64,000 nucleotides of DNA from Mycolicibacterium arabiense. GTDB taxonomy: Bacteria; Actinomycetota; Actinomycetes; Mycobacteriales; Mycobacteriaceae. The notes beneath the pieces are model-generated. The model had not been told where the DNA came from. It saw nothing but the letters and a program-made list of their open reading frames with translations, and did no database searches. Positions 18,963 through 29,673 of the stretch are shown here, one piece after another; position 1 is the stretch's first letter; every line of letters starts with the position of its first letter. Location: contig NZ_AP022593.1 in assembly GCF_010731815.2 (NCBI RefSeq), forward strand, positions 4,774,001 through 4,838,000, written 5' to 3'. Both the position numbers and the translations under genes were made by a program.

Positions 18963-21647
18963 ATGCGTAGAATCTGCCCAAGATCAGTCCAACACGTGGG
19001 GGCGTGGGCAAGGGGGGCGATCGGGTTGGTGGGGTGGCCGGTTGTATCGCGCGACGCCGAGTTCTCCGCATGCCTCAGCGCCTCGACCGCGGGTTCTGGC
19101 TACAACGGGGCGGTTTTGGTCGGCGAGGCCGGGATTGGCAAGACCACACTCGCCCGGTCGGTTGCCACTGCGCTCGATCCTGGCGGAAGCGCCACGCGAT
19201 ACGTGCTGGGCACGCGAACCGGTAGAGACTTGCCGCTCGCCGCATTCTCCCGGCTGCTGCCCACGGACACGGCCCGCCACCCCGCGGCAATGCTCGCCGC
19301 CGCCCACCACGCGCTCGCAGATTTCGGCGACTTGATCCTCGTCGTCGACGACGCGCACTACCTCGACACGCTCTCAGCGCTGTTGATCCAACAGTTGAGC
19401 GGTACCGGCACGGTCCGCCTGATCCTCACCATCCGCGCTGGCGACGACGTTCCCGATGCCGTATCGGCGACGTGGAAGGAAGGCAACCTGCGTCGTATCC
19501 CCATCGGCGGGCTGAGTCGAGCACAAACCGCCGATTTGGTCACGTCGGTCCTCGACGGTGAGGTCGACGGCGGGGTTATCGACCTTCTGCATGACTACGC
19601 AGCGGGATCACCATTGATGTTGAGGGGTGTGCTCGCGCAAGCTGGGGGCGACGGCACCCTGCTGCAGGAAGGTGGGGTCTGGCGTCTGAAGGGGCCTTTG
19701 CAGGTCAGCGACAACGTCCGCCAAGTCATTGGGAGCCGGTTGGCGACGCTCGATCCCTCGGAGATCGATCTTCTCGAGACTGTCTCGGTCGCCGAGGTCG
19801 TCGACTGGGACGCTCTCATCTGCCTGTTCGACATCGAACTCATCGACCGGGCGGAGCGTCACGGTGCGATCCACGTCGTCGACGACGGCCCGATGCGTGT
19901 CGCGCGACCCGCGCACCCCCTCATAGGAGACGTCGTCCGCGGGCGTTGCGGCGTTGCCCGAGCAAGGGCGATCAATGGCCTGCTGGCGCGATGTTATGCC
20001 GAGCTGTGTTCCGCAGATGCAACGCAACCCGGCTCGTCGGGAGTCGTGCATCGGATCCGCCTCGCCCAGTTCATGACGAACAGCGACCTCGCGCCCGACC
20101 TCGAACTCATCGACCAGGCTGCAGCGAGTGCCTTGACGATGTCCAAGCTGGACCTCGCCGAGACGCTGGCGCGCTTCGCCGTGGACCGAGGTGGTGGGCT
20201 GGCGTCGGCGACGGTGCTCGCGGAAGCCCTGAGCTGGCAGGGGAGGGGTGAGGAGGCCGAGGCCGTACTTGCCCGGTACGAGCCGGCCGGGCATCACCCC
20301 GCACTGGTGGCACGGTGGGGTGGCCTACGGGCGGCGAACCTGTTCTTTGCCTGCGGTCGGGCCGATGCCGCGCGGTCGGTGTTGACGATCGTCAGACAGA
20401 CGGTCACCGAACCGCTGCTGTTGACGATCGCGACCGCCATGGAAGTCTCCTTCGCTTATTTGAGCGGGGACGTCGAGAAGTCGGTAGCCCTCGGGACGTC
20501 GGCACTCGAGGACGAAATGGTCGGCCCCGCAGTGGTATGGACGGGCATGGCGACCGCGGGAGCGTTGGCGATGACGGGTCGTTTCGATGCGGTCGGCCCG
20601 GTAGCTGCATGCGCGTTGGAGGCCTCGGAGCGTTGCGAATCTGGGCCCCAGCGCTATTTGATCGGCATGGCCGAGATGTTGGCGCAACTCAACTTCGGTG
20701 ACTTCGATGCCGCTGAGCGCACCTGCGCGAGGTATGGCGCCATGGCGTCAGGGGTCCCGCAGGCCGTGGCCGTGACCGCGGCGTTCGCAGCCAAGGTGGA
20801 CCTCGAGCGAGGACGCCTCACCCGTTCCGCTGAGACGTTGCACCGATCGTTGGACGCGATGGCCGAGTCGCTGCCCACCGCTTTGACGATGGTCGTCTCA
20901 TCCTGGTCTGCCCAGGCGCACGCCGCACATGGTGACCTAGACGCATCGAAACACGCTGTAGCACAGGCAGAGCAGGCAGCGGGTCCGCAGGCCGAGGTGT
21001 TCGTTCCGGAGCTACTCGTCGGCCGGGCTTGGGTGAACGCCGCCATGGGGGAGACGTCAAAGGCACGGTGGTATGCCATCCGTGCCGCCGACCGTGCCCG
21101 GCGCTCGGGTACGCACGCCATGGAGATGTACGCGTTGCACACGGCGGTGCGTTTCGGCGATTCCGGCCAGGAGGCACGGATGCGAAGGCTGGCAGACCTT
21201 CTCGGGGCACCGCTGCCGGCCGCCATGTGGCTGCACTGTCGTGCGCTCGCAGACCACGACGGGGGTCGACTCGACGAAGCGGCCCGACGATTCATGGACA
21301 TCGGTGCCCTGGCGTTGGCTGCCGACGCCGCGGCGCATGCCGCCGCAGCGCATGCGCGTGCGGGCATGCGCTCGTCGGAACTCGCGTCAGCATCGCGCGC
21401 GCAGTCGCTGGCGCGGCAGTGCGGGCTGAGATCCCCGGCGACGCTGGCCGGCGGCGCCCCGCTGCCGCTGACCGACCGAGAGCGTGAAGTCGCGACTTTG
21501 GTGGGCCTGGGCTCGACCAACCGCGAGATCGCCGAGCGTCTGGGCGTCTCGGTGCGCACGATCGACGGGCACCTCTACCGGATCTATCCCAAGCTGGGTG
21601 TGCACACCCGCGATCAGCTAGCGCGGCTCTTGGCTGGTGAATCGTGA
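18963..21647 (+). CDS. Large LuxR-family regulator with N-terminal AAA/STAND ATPase
   Basis: This is an 894-residue LAL-type regulator. It has an N-terminal P-loop ATPase (Walker A GEAGIGKTT near residue 54, Walker B ILVVDDAH near 125), a long helical repeat region with many TPR-like alpha-alpha units (about 330-820), and a C-terminal LuxR helix-turn-helix (LTDREREVATLVGLGSTNRE through the recognition helix, about 837-890). Such proteins activate metabolic or catabolic genes in response to a small molecule. ATG 18963 or GTG 19029 may be the start. It stands 68 bases upstream of a P450 gene it may control, which is inference. Confidence 0.88.
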   Translation: MRRICPRSVQHVGAWARGAIGLVGWPVVSRDAEFSACLSASTAGSGYNGAVLVGEAGIGKTTLARSVATALDPGGSATRYVLGTRTGRDLPLAAFSRLLPTDTARHPAAMLAAAHHALADFGDLILVVDDAHYLDTLSALLIQQLSGTGTVRLILTIRAGDDVPDAVSATWKEGNLRRIPIGGLSRAQTADLVTSVLDGEVDGGVIDLLHDYAAGSPLMLRGVLAQAGGDGTLLQEGGVWRLKGPLQVSDNVRQVIGSRLATLDPSEIDLLETVSVAEVVDWDALICLFDIELIDRAERHGAIHVVDDGPMRVARPAHPLIGDVVRGRCGVARARAINGLLARCYAELCSADATQPGSSGVVHRIRLAQFMTNSDLAPDLELIDQAAASALTMSKLDLAETLARFAVDRGGGLASATVLAEALSWQGRGEEAEAVLARYEPAGHHPALVARWGGLRAANLFFACGRADAARSVLTIVRQTVTEPLLLTIATAMEVSFAYLSGDVEKSVALGTSALEDEMVGPAVVWTGMATAGALAMTGRFDAVGPVAACALEASERCESGPQRYLIGMAEMLAQLNFGDFDAAERTCARYGAMASGVPQAVAVTAAFAAKVDLERGRLTRSAETLHRSLDAMAESLPTALTMVVSSWSAQAHAAHGDLDASKHAVAQAEQAAGPQAEVFVPELLVGRAWVNAAMGETSKARWYAIRAADRARRSGTHAMEMYALHTAVRFGDSGQEARMRRLADLLGAPLPAAMWLHCRALADHDGGRLDEAARRFMDIGALALAADAAAHAAAAHARAGMRSSELASASRAQSLARQCGLRSPATLAGGAPLPLTDREREVATLVGLGSTNREIAERLGVSVRTIDGHLYRIYPKLGVHTRDQLARLLAGES

Positions 21648-21715
21648 TCATGTCAAGGGTTTTGGGGTAGCGGCCTACTCTAGCTCCCCGTGGGGTGAGC
21701 AGAGATGCTGCGAGG

Positions 21716-23152
21716 ATGACGAATACGCCATGCCGCAAGGCGACCGCATCGTTGCCCGTAGCCCCCCGCAATCCGTTGCCACTGCGCCGACAATTGAACG
21801 CGCTCCGTCGATTTCACACCGGCGTCGAGGAACTCCGCGACGCCGGTGGGTACGTCACACGAATAACGTTCGCGCCCAGATGGATGTTGCCCGAGATGGT
21901 CATCGTCACGTCGCCGCAGGGCGCGCACGACGTGTTGGGACTCTCTGATGCGATCGTCGAGCGCAACGCGGTTCACGAAGAGATGCGTAACCAGATCGGG
22001 GCGAATCTGTTCGTCGTACGGCACGAGCAATGGCTCCCGCGTCGCCGCTTGCTTCAGCCCATCTTCACGAAGAAGAACGTTCAAAACTTCACCGGGGCGA
22101 TGTCGCAGGCGGCCGAGGGCATCGCCGCGAGTTGGCCGCCGGGCGGAGTGATCGACCTCGACGCGCAGTGTCGGAAGGTGACGATGCGCGCCCTGGGACG
22201 TTCGGTTCTTGGCCTCGACCTGGATGAGGAATCGGACCGGATCGCGGAACCCATGCGGGTCATGTTGAGATACGTCGCGGATCGTGGAGTCGCACCGGTG
22301 CGCCTGCCGCGGTGGGTGCCGACGCCCAGGCAGCGGCGGGCGCGTGCCGCGAGCGCAACGCTGCGCGCGCTCGCTGCTGACGTGCTCGACGGGTGCCGTC
22401 GGGATCCCGGGAGGGACGCGCCCCTGGTGCGGGCGTTGATGGCGGCGACGGATCCGGCTACCGGTCGCGGTCTCACCGACGCCGAGATCGCCGATGAGCT
22501 GGTCGTATTCATCGGCGCCGGCCACGACACCACGGCGACGACGATGGCATACGCGCTGTGGCAGCTGGGGCTCCACCCCGAGATGCAGGACCGAGTCCGC
22601 CGTGAGGTGGATGCCATTGGGGACCGGCAGCTGGAACCGGGCGACGTCGGGCACCTCGGTTACACACTTCAGGTGCTCCACGAGGCATTGCGCATGTGTC
22701 CGCCCGCGGCGATCAATGGTCGTATGGCCACGGAGGACATCGCGGTCGACGGTTACCGTGTCGCGGCGGGCACGCTGGTGGCGGTCGGGGTGTACGCGAT
22801 GCAGCGGGATCCCGCACTGTGGGACCGACCAAACGAATTCGACCCCGACCGCTTCCGTCCCGATTTGGCCAAGAGCCTCGATCGGTGGCAATACATACCC
22901 TTCGGGGCCGGCCCACGGACGTGCATCGGTGATCACTTCGCGATGTTGGAACTCGCACTCGCACTGGCGACGATCGTGCGTACGGTCGAGATCCATTCAC
23001 GCGAGCCGGAGTTCCCGATGGCTACGCCATTCACCACGACGGCCGCTGCGCCGATCCTGGCGCGGGTGACCGGTCGTCCGAGCTACACCACCGAGAACCC
23101 CGCCGGCAGCGCGGCCCGCCCGGTGAGCGCGAGCAGCACCGCATCGCCGTGA
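21716..23152 (+). CDS. Cytochrome P450 monooxygenase
   Basis: This 478-residue P450 has all core motifs: the I-helix oxygen-binding GAGHDTTATT, the K-helix ExxR (EALRM), and the haem-cysteine loop FGAGPRTCIG followed by a typical L helix. Its CYP family is not identified; it resembles the longer fatty-acid/terpenoid-type P450s rather than short soluble ones. I start at ATG 21716 (MTNTPCRKA); GTG 21695 is possible. It lies directly after the LuxR ATPase gene. The last 70 bases overlap the 3' end of the mycothiol-dependent-type gene on the other strand. Confidence 0.92.
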   Translation: MTNTPCRKATASLPVAPRNPLPLRRQLNALRRFHTGVEELRDAGGYVTRITFAPRWMLPEMVIVTSPQGAHDVLGLSDAIVERNAVHEEMRNQIGANLFVVRHEQWLPRRRLLQPIFTKKNVQNFTGAMSQAAEGIAASWPPGGVIDLDAQCRKVTMRALGRSVLGLDLDEESDRIAEPMRVMLRYVADRGVAPVRLPRWVPTPRQRRARAASATLRALAADVLDGCRRDPGRDAPLVRALMAATDPATGRGLTDAEIADELVVFIGAGHDTTATTMAYALWQLGLHPEMQDRVRREVDAIGDRQLEPGDVGHLGYTLQVLHEALRMCPPAAINGRMATEDIAVDGYRVAAGTLVAVGVYAMQRDPALWDRPNEFDPDRFRPDLAKSLDRWQYIPFGAGPRTCIGDHFAMLELALALATIVRTVEIHSREPEFPMATPFTTTAAAPILARVTGRPSYTTENPAGSAARPVSASSTASP

Positions 23153-23688
23153 CCCAGCGCGACGCCGACCCGCGCGGCCAGCACGGTCGCCTCCTCGAGC
23201 ACCTCGGCGGGCAGGACCAGGTCGAGGCCTGCGGCCCGCGCGATGTCGAGCCCGTGCACTGTGAGTTCGAAGGTGCGGGTCGGCAGGTAGTTGCTCAGCC
23301 GGATGCCGAGGCCGCCGATCACGGTGATCAGCGGGTCGCCCGCTGCCGCGACGTCGGACAGGGCGGTGCGCGCCAGGGCGTCGACGGCAGCGGCGGGGTC
23401 GGCGCCGAGGTCGCGGCCTGCCTGCCTGCCGCGTTCGACGACGTCGGCGGCGCCGAGGCCCGCTGCCATCTCACGCAGCCGTGCGACGTAGTCGACGGCG
23501 CTGCCGAGGTCCTCGCGCTCGGCGGGGGCGCGCAGGTAGGTGCTGACCGTGACGAACGACCGCGACGCATGCCCGACCAGCGACCGCAGGTCCCAGTCAC
23601 CCAGACCGGGACCGTCCCACGCGTCGTCCGGGATCCGTCGCACCAGATCCGTGATCGCCTCCGCCGCAGCGGTGTACGTCGGCGCCAT
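23083..23688 (-). CDS. Maleylpyruvate isomerase N-terminal-domain family protein (DinB-like)
   Basis: This 201-residue protein of the DinB/MDMPI N-terminal family is a four-helix-bundle group that includes mycothiol-dependent enzymes. Features are the opening helix [34 protein letters not shown] split across residues 8-41, with the conserved metal-ligand-type His of LVGHASR, and THG-like positions LTVHGLDIA near residue 150. It starts at ATG 23688, overlapping the citA stop by one base (TGATG), so it is likely translated with citA. The actual substrate is unknown. Confidence 0.82.
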   Translation of the reverse strand: MAPTYTAAAEAITDLVRRIPDDAWDGPGLGDWDLRSLVGHASRSFVTVSTYLRAPAEREDLGSAVDYVARLREMAAGLGAADVVERGRQAGRDLGADPAAAVDALARTALSDVAAAGDPLITVIGGLGIRLSNYLPTRTFELTVHGLDIARAAGLDLVLPAEVLEEATVLAARVGVALGHGDAVLLALTGRAALPAGFSVV

Positions 23689-24815
23689 CAGGACGTCGCG
23701 ACGCGGTCCCAGCCGGCAACGGTCTCCACGCTGCGCGGTTCGGGCCCGACGTAGACCGCGGCCGGGCGGACCAGCTTGCCGAGCCGTTTCTGCTCGAGGA
23801 TGTGCGCGCACCACCCGGCGGTCCGGCCGCAGGTGAACATCGCGGGCATCATCTGCGGCGGCACGCCCGCGAAGTCGAGGATCACCGCGGCCCAGAATTC
23901 GACGTTGGTCTCGATGGCACGGTCGGGGCGACGCTCCCGCAGCTCGGCGAGCGCGGCCTGCTCGAGCGCGGCGGCCACCTCGAACCGCGGCGCCGCGAGC
24001 CGTTGCGCCGTGGCCCGCAGCACGCGCGCCCGTGGGTCCTCGGCCCGGTACACCCGGTGCCCGAAGCCCATCAGCTTGTCCTTGCGGTCGAGGATGCCCT
24101 TCACGACCGCGCGGGCGTCGCCGGTGCGCTCCACCTCTTCGACCATCGGCAGCACGCGCGCGGGCGCCCCGCCGTGCAGCGGCCCGCTCATCGCGCCCAC
24201 CGCGCCCGACAGTGCTGCGGCGACGTCGGCTCCGGTCGAGGCGATCACGCGGGCGGTGAACGTCGAGGCGTTCATGCCGTGCTCGGCCGCCGACACCCAG
24301 TAGGCGTCGATTGCCTCCACGTGGCGGGGGTCCGGGTCACCCTTCCATCGCGTCATGAATCGCGCTGTGACGGTGTCGCACTCGTCGATGTTGCGCTGCG
24401 GCACCGCGGGCTTGTGGATTCCGCGGGCCGACTGCGCGACGTAGGAAAGTGCCATAACCGACGCGCGGGCCAGCTGGTCGCGGGCGGTGGCGTCGTCGAT
24501 GTCGAGCAGCGGTGCGTAACCCCAGATCGGCGCCAGCATCGCCAGCCCCGCCTGCACGTCGACGCGGACGTCGCCGCTGTGGATGGGCAGCGGGAACGGC
24601 TCGGCGGGCCGCAACCCGTTGCCGAACTCGCCGTCGACGAGCAGGGCCCACACGTCACCGAACGTGACGCGGCGGCTCACCAGCTCGTCGATGTCGACCC
24701 CGCGGTAGCGCAGCGCGCCACCGTCCTTGTCCGGTTCTGCGATCTGCGTGGTGAAGGCCACCACGCCCTCCAAGCCTTCGACGAAGTCGTCGGGAACCCC
24801 TGGCATGCAGCTCAT
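23688..24815 (-). CDS. citA: Citrate synthase CitA
   Basis: This 375-residue type II-like citrate synthase condenses oxaloacetate and acetyl-CoA. The catalytic region is visible as [11 protein letters not shown] (first His), [26 protein letters not shown] (second His) and the aspartate-bearing region [16 protein letters not shown]. It corresponds to M. tuberculosis Rv0889c. I start at ATG 24815 ([10 protein letters not shown]); ATG 24806 is the alternative. A second, different citrate synthase gene (gltA2) is 3.5 kb away, as in other mycobacteria. It is divergent from pdxH. Confidence 0.95.
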   Translation of the reverse strand: MSCMPGVPDDFVEGLEGVVAFTTQIAEPDKDGGALRYRGVDIDELVSRRVTFGDVWALLVDGEFGNGLRPAEPFPLPIHSGDVRVDVQAGLAMLAPIWGYAPLLDIDDATARDQLARASVMALSYVAQSARGIHKPAVPQRNIDECDTVTARFMTRWKGDPDPRHVEAIDAYWVSAAEHGMNASTFTARVIASTGADVAAALSGAVGAMSGPLHGGAPARVLPMVEEVERTGDARAVVKGILDRKDKLMGFGHRVYRAEDPRARVLRATAQRLAAPRFEVAAALEQAALAELRERRPDRAIETNVEFWAAVILDFAGVPPQMMPAMFTCGRTAGWCAHILEQKRLGKLVRPAAVYVGPEPRSVETVAGWDRVATS

Positions 24816-24911
24816 GCGCCGAATTCTCGCACCCGTGTGCCGCGCCACCGCTACCGGCCGGTAACGCGTTGGCGAACGTGCGGGCGTAGCGTCTGGTGGG
24901 TGTCGAAAGCC

Positions 24912-25586
24912 ATGCCCGACGACGATCGCGAACACCTGGTCAGGATGCGGGTGGAGTACGGCTCGGTGGAGAAGGACGGCAGTGCCGACCTCGACGTCGA
25001 CTGGCTCGGGGACGATCCCGCGACCGGGTGGATCACGTTGTTGCGCACGTGGATCGCCGACGCCGAGCGGGCCGGGGTCGTCGAGCCCAACGCCATGGTG
25101 GTCGGCACCGTCGACGAGCGGGGATGGCCCGTCACCCGCACGGTGTTGTGCAAGGGCGTCGACGACACCGGCATCGTGTTCTACAGCAACTACGACTCCG
25201 CGAAGGGCGCACAGCTGCGCACCCACCCTCAGGCGTCGGCGACCTTCCCCTGGTATGGGCTGGGCCGCCAGGTCCACGTCCGCGGCACGGTGACCAAGGT
25301 CGCTCCGGAGGTCACCGCCGAGTACTGGTCCAAGCGCCCGCGCGGGTCTCAGCTCGGGGCGTGGGCCTCGCACCAGTCGAGCCCGATCGCCTCGCGGGAG
25401 GCGCTGCTCGCGCAGCTGGCCGACGTCACCTCCCGGTTCGCCGACGACGACGTCGTCCCGGTGCCGCCGCACTGGGGCGGCTACCACGTCGCTGCCGAGG
25501 AGATCGAGTTCTGGCAGGGCCGGGAGAACCGGTTGCACAACCGCATTCACGTCGCGGGCGGCCGAGTCACCCGCCTCCAGCCTTAA
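24912..25586 (+). CDS. pdxH: Pyridoxamine/pyridoxine 5'-phosphate oxidase PdxH
   Basis: This 224-residue FMN enzyme oxidises pyridoxamine or pyridoxine phosphate to pyridoxal phosphate. Expected features are [27 protein letters not shown] for FMN binding (split over about residues 74-100), [16 protein letters not shown] and the C-terminal [13 protein letters not shown] chose ATG 24912, which has GGTGGG about 11 bases upstream; a GTG 12 bases earlier is possible. It ends 2 bases before the start of the MFS gene, so the two genes probably share a transcript. Confidence 0.93.
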   Translation: MPDDDREHLVRMRVEYGSVEKDGSADLDVDWLGDDPATGWITLLRTWIADAERAGVVEPNAMVVGTVDERGWPVTRTVLCKGVDDTGIVFYSNYDSAKGAQLRTHPQASATFPWYGLGRQVHVRGTVTKVAPEVTAEYWSKRPRGSQLGAWASHQSSPIASREALLAQLADVTSRFADDDVVPVPPHWGGYHVAAEEIEFWQGRENRLHNRIHVAGGRVTRLQP

Positions 25587-25588
25587 CC

Positions 25589-26863
25589 GTGGCGCGGCTG
25601 TTCGCCGACACCACACCCCTGCGCAACCAGGACTTCGCGCGGCTGTGGTGGGCAGGCATCCCCACCGTCATCGGCGCCGGGCTGACGCTGTTCGCGGTTC
25701 CGGTTCAGCTGTACGCGCTGACCCAGAACTCGGCGTACGTCGGCCTCGCCGGCGTCTTCGCGCTCGTGCCGCTCGTCGTGTTCGGGCTGTGGGGTGGCGC
25801 GCTGGCCGACGCGATGGACCGCCGGACGCTGCTGGTGATCGCCTCCTGCGGGCTGGCGGTCGCCTCGGTGCTGCTGTGGTTGCAGGCGGCACTTCGGGTG
25901 AACAACGTCTGGCTGGTGTTGTGCCTGTTGGCCTTTCAACAGGCGTTCTACGCCATCAACTCGCCGACCAGGGCGGCCGCGATCCCGCGCATCCTGCCCG
26001 GTGACCAGCTGCCCGCGGCCAATGCGCTGAACATGACGGTGACGCAGTTCGGCTCGATCGTGGGGCCGCTGCTGGCAGGCATCATGCTGAGCTGGGTCGA
26101 CTTGTCCACCCTGTATCTGATCGACGCCGTCACGTGCGTGCTGCCGATCTGGGCGACGTACCGCCTGCGCCGCATCCCCGCGACGTCACAGGAACGGGGG
26201 TCGTCGCGCTGGGGCGTCGGCGCAGTCCTCGACGGCCTCCGGTACCTCGCCGGGAACACGGTGGTGCTGATGTCGTTCGTCGTCGACCTGATCGCGATGA
26301 TCTTCGGCATGCCGCGGGCATTGTTCCCGCAGATCGCGCACGAGAGCTTCGGCGGTCCGATCGAGGGCGGCACCACGATGGCGCTGCTGGCGGCGGGCAT
26401 CTCGATCGGCGCGGTCGCGGGCGGGGTGTTCTCCGGCTGGTTGCCGCGGATCCGTCGCCAGGGCCTTGCGGTGGTGATCGCGATCGTGGTGTGGGGCGCG
26501 GCGATGGTGGGCTTCGGCCTGGCGTGCGGTTTCAGCGATGGCCGTGCCGGCACGCTGCTCTGGTTCGCGGTGGCGTTCTTGGTGGTCGGCGGGGCCGCGG
26601 ACATGGTGTCGTCGGCGTTTCGGAACACGATCCTGCAGCAGGCGGCGTCCGACGAACTGCGCGGCAGGCTGCAGGGGGTGTTCATCGTGGTGGTGGCGGG
26701 CGGCCCGCGGGTGGCCGACACACTGCACGGTGCCGCGGCGGCCGCGGTCGGCACCACCGCGGCGGCAGCCGGGGGCGGCGCCCTGGTCGTGGTGGGCGTG
26801 ATGATCGCGACGCTCGCGGTGCCCGCCTTCGTGCGGTATCGCGTATCCGGGCTGACGACTTAG
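25589..26863 (+). CDS. MFS exporter, enterobactin-exporter (EntS)-like type
   Basis: This 424-residue protein with 12 hydrophobic helices is of the MFS_3 type. Signature sequences are RLWWAGIPTVIGAGL (helix 1), GGALADAMDRRTLL (A-motif-like loop), and SPTRAAAIPRILP, often seen in EntS/tetracycline-like exporters. The substrate is unknown. The start GTG 25589 lies 2 bases after pdxH. Downstream are two TetR regulators, so control by one of them is possible. Confidence 0.88.
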   Translation: MARLFADTTPLRNQDFARLWWAGIPTVIGAGLTLFAVPVQLYALTQNSAYVGLAGVFALVPLVVFGLWGGALADAMDRRTLLVIASCGLAVASVLLWLQAALRVNNVWLVLCLLAFQQAFYAINSPTRAAAIPRILPGDQLPAANALNMTVTQFGSIVGPLLAGIMLSWVDLSTLYLIDAVTCVLPIWATYRLRRIPATSQERGSSRWGVGAVLDGLRYLAGNTVVLMSFVVDLIAMIFGMPRALFPQIAHESFGGPIEGGTTMALLAAGISIGAVAGGVFSGWLPRIRRQGLAVVIAIVVWGAAMVGFGLACGFSDGRAGTLLWFAVAFLVVGGAADMVSSAFRNTILQQAASDELRGRLQGVFIVVVAGGPRVADTLHGAAAAAVGTTAAAAGGGALVVVGVMIATLAVPAFVRYRVSGLTT

Positions 26864-26897
26864 GGAAATCACATCTAGCCGGATTACGATCTCGCGC

Positions 26898-27566
26898 GTG
26901 TCTGAACTGGCGGAGGACATCGTCCCCGGCTTGCGTGAACGCAAGAAGCAGCGCACCCGCGCCACGCTCATCGATGCCGCCATGGACCTCTGCCTCAAGC
27001 ATGGCTACGAGAGCACGACCGTCGAGCAGATCGCGGCTGCGGCGGACGTGTCGCCGCGGACGTTCAGCCGCTACTTCGCGACCAAGGACGCGGTGTTCCT
27101 GACGCTGATCTCCGACTACTCCGACGAGGTCGCGGTCGAACTCGAGACCATTCCCGCGGAGGTGGGCCCGCTCGAGGCGCAGCGGCAGGCGCACGTCGCC
27201 GTCCTGACCCGCGTCGCGAAGCGTCAGGTGGGCCGATTGACCACCGACCGGATCATCCTCATGCTGCGCGTCATCAACGCCTCGGATGCGCTGAAGCAGG
27301 CGGCGTTCGACTTCAAGCACGACGCCACCGAGGTACTGATCGCCAAGCGGATGGGCGTCGACATCGACGACCGGCGCAGGCGGCTCGTCAGCGCGGTGTT
27401 CGCCTCGACGATCGTCACCGCCTGCGGCGACCTGATCACCGACACCGACACCGTGCGCCTCGGACCCCAGGTGATGGTGGACCGCCTGAACGACGCCTTC
27501 GAACAGGTGGCGATGTTCGCCGCGGACCTGCCCCGGCCGACGGATCCGGACCTGGAGCATGACTGA
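26898..27566 (+). CDS. TetR-family transcriptional regulator (first of a pair)
   Basis: This 222-residue TetR regulator has a DNA-binding domain about residues 10-60: RERKKQRTRATLIDAAM followed by VEQIAAAADVSPRTFSRYF. The C-terminal ligand domain is helical with no recognised ligand. It is closely similar to the next gene over the N-terminal 60 residues, which points to tandem duplication. It begins at GTG 26898, 34 bases after the MFS gene, and overlaps the next gene by 8 bases. Confidence 0.9.
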   Translation: MSELAEDIVPGLRERKKQRTRATLIDAAMDLCLKHGYESTTVEQIAAAADVSPRTFSRYFATKDAVFLTLISDYSDEVAVELETIPAEVGPLEAQRQAHVAVLTRVAKRQVGRLTTDRIILMLRVINASDALKQAAFDFKHDATEVLIAKRMGVDIDDRRRRLVSAVFASTIVTACGDLITDTDTVRLGPQVMVDRLNDAFEQVAMFAADLPRPTDPDLEHD

Positions 27567-28239
27567 CCTGCCGCTCGACGGGCTGCGCGAACGGAAGAAA
27601 CGTCGGACCCGCGCGGCGCTCATCGAGGCGGCGGCCGAGCTGTGCGTGCGGCAGGGGTTCGACAAGACCACGGTCGACCAGATAGCGGCGGCCGCCGACG
27701 TGGCGCCCCGCACGTTCAGCCGCTACTTCCCGAACAAGGAGTCGGTGGTCGCGGCGATCACCGACGACCTCGACGACCTGATGGCCGAGGCGATGGAGAA
27801 GCAGCCGCTCGGCATCACGGAGTACGAGGCGCTGCTCGGTGCGTCCCTCGAGGTGTTCACCGGCGAGGACGAGGACGAGACGCCCGGCTTCCGCCGGATG
27901 GCGATGCTCATCCGCATCATCAACGGCTCGACGTCCTACCGGGCGTCGGCGCTGGCGTTGCGGCACGACGTCACGAACAAGGCCACGATGGGCGTGATGG
28001 CGCGGCGGATGGGCGTGCCCGACGGCGACCGGGCCGTCACGTTGGTGACCGATACGTGGGCGATCCTGTTCTCCGACTCGTTCGCCGGCCTCGGCCGACC
28101 GGGCAACGACCCGATCGAACCCAAGATCATCCGTGATCGCCTGTGCGCGACCGTCGAAGTGTTCCGCCGGACCTGGCAGCCGTCGGCCGGGCAGCAGGAC
28201 CCCGAGAGCCAACCCCACACGAGCGCGCCCGGGGCATAG
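27559..28239 (+). CDS. TetR-family transcriptional regulator (second of a pair)
   Basis: This 226-residue TetR regulator overlaps the preceding gene by 8 bases (start ATG 27559). Its DNA-binding domain RERKKRRTRAALIEAAA ... VDQIAAAADVAPRTFSRYF differs from its neighbour's at only a few residues, while the C-terminal domain has diverged more. Co-translation suggests the two could form heterodimers, which is inference. It precedes gltA2 by 62 bases. Confidence 0.9.
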   Translation: MTDLPLDGLRERKKRRTRAALIEAAAELCVRQGFDKTTVDQIAAAADVAPRTFSRYFPNKESVVAAITDDLDDLMAEAMEKQPLGITEYEALLGASLEVFTGEDEDETPGFRRMAMLIRIINGSTSYRASALALRHDVTNKATMGVMARRMGVPDGDRAVTLVTDTWAILFSDSFAGLGRPGNDPIEPKIIRDRLCATVEVFRRTWQPSAGQQDPESQPHTSAPGA

Positions 28240-28301
28240 CGACTACCTTTCTGTGGTGACGGACAGCCTAGATCCGGTCGACAACCGTAGAAGGGGTTAA
28301 C

Positions 28302-29603
<1,302 letters not shown>

Positions 29604-29652
29604 CCCCGCGAGTTGGTGTCTGTTCGGCCACACCTGGTTGCGATCTAGATAG

Positions 29653-29666
29653 TTGTAAATCCACAA
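29653..29666. promoter_or_regulatory. Candidate MarR operator before the DHA2 exporter
   Basis: TTGTAAATCCACAA is a small dyad (TTGT/ACAA arms, 6-base centre) 8 bases before the GTG start of the exporter and overlaps its likely promoter. A MarR gene follows the exporter in the same operon. The spacing and position fit an autoregulatory site, but the arms are short, so it is a weak call. Confidence 0.35.
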
Positions 29667-29673
29667 TGGTTGT

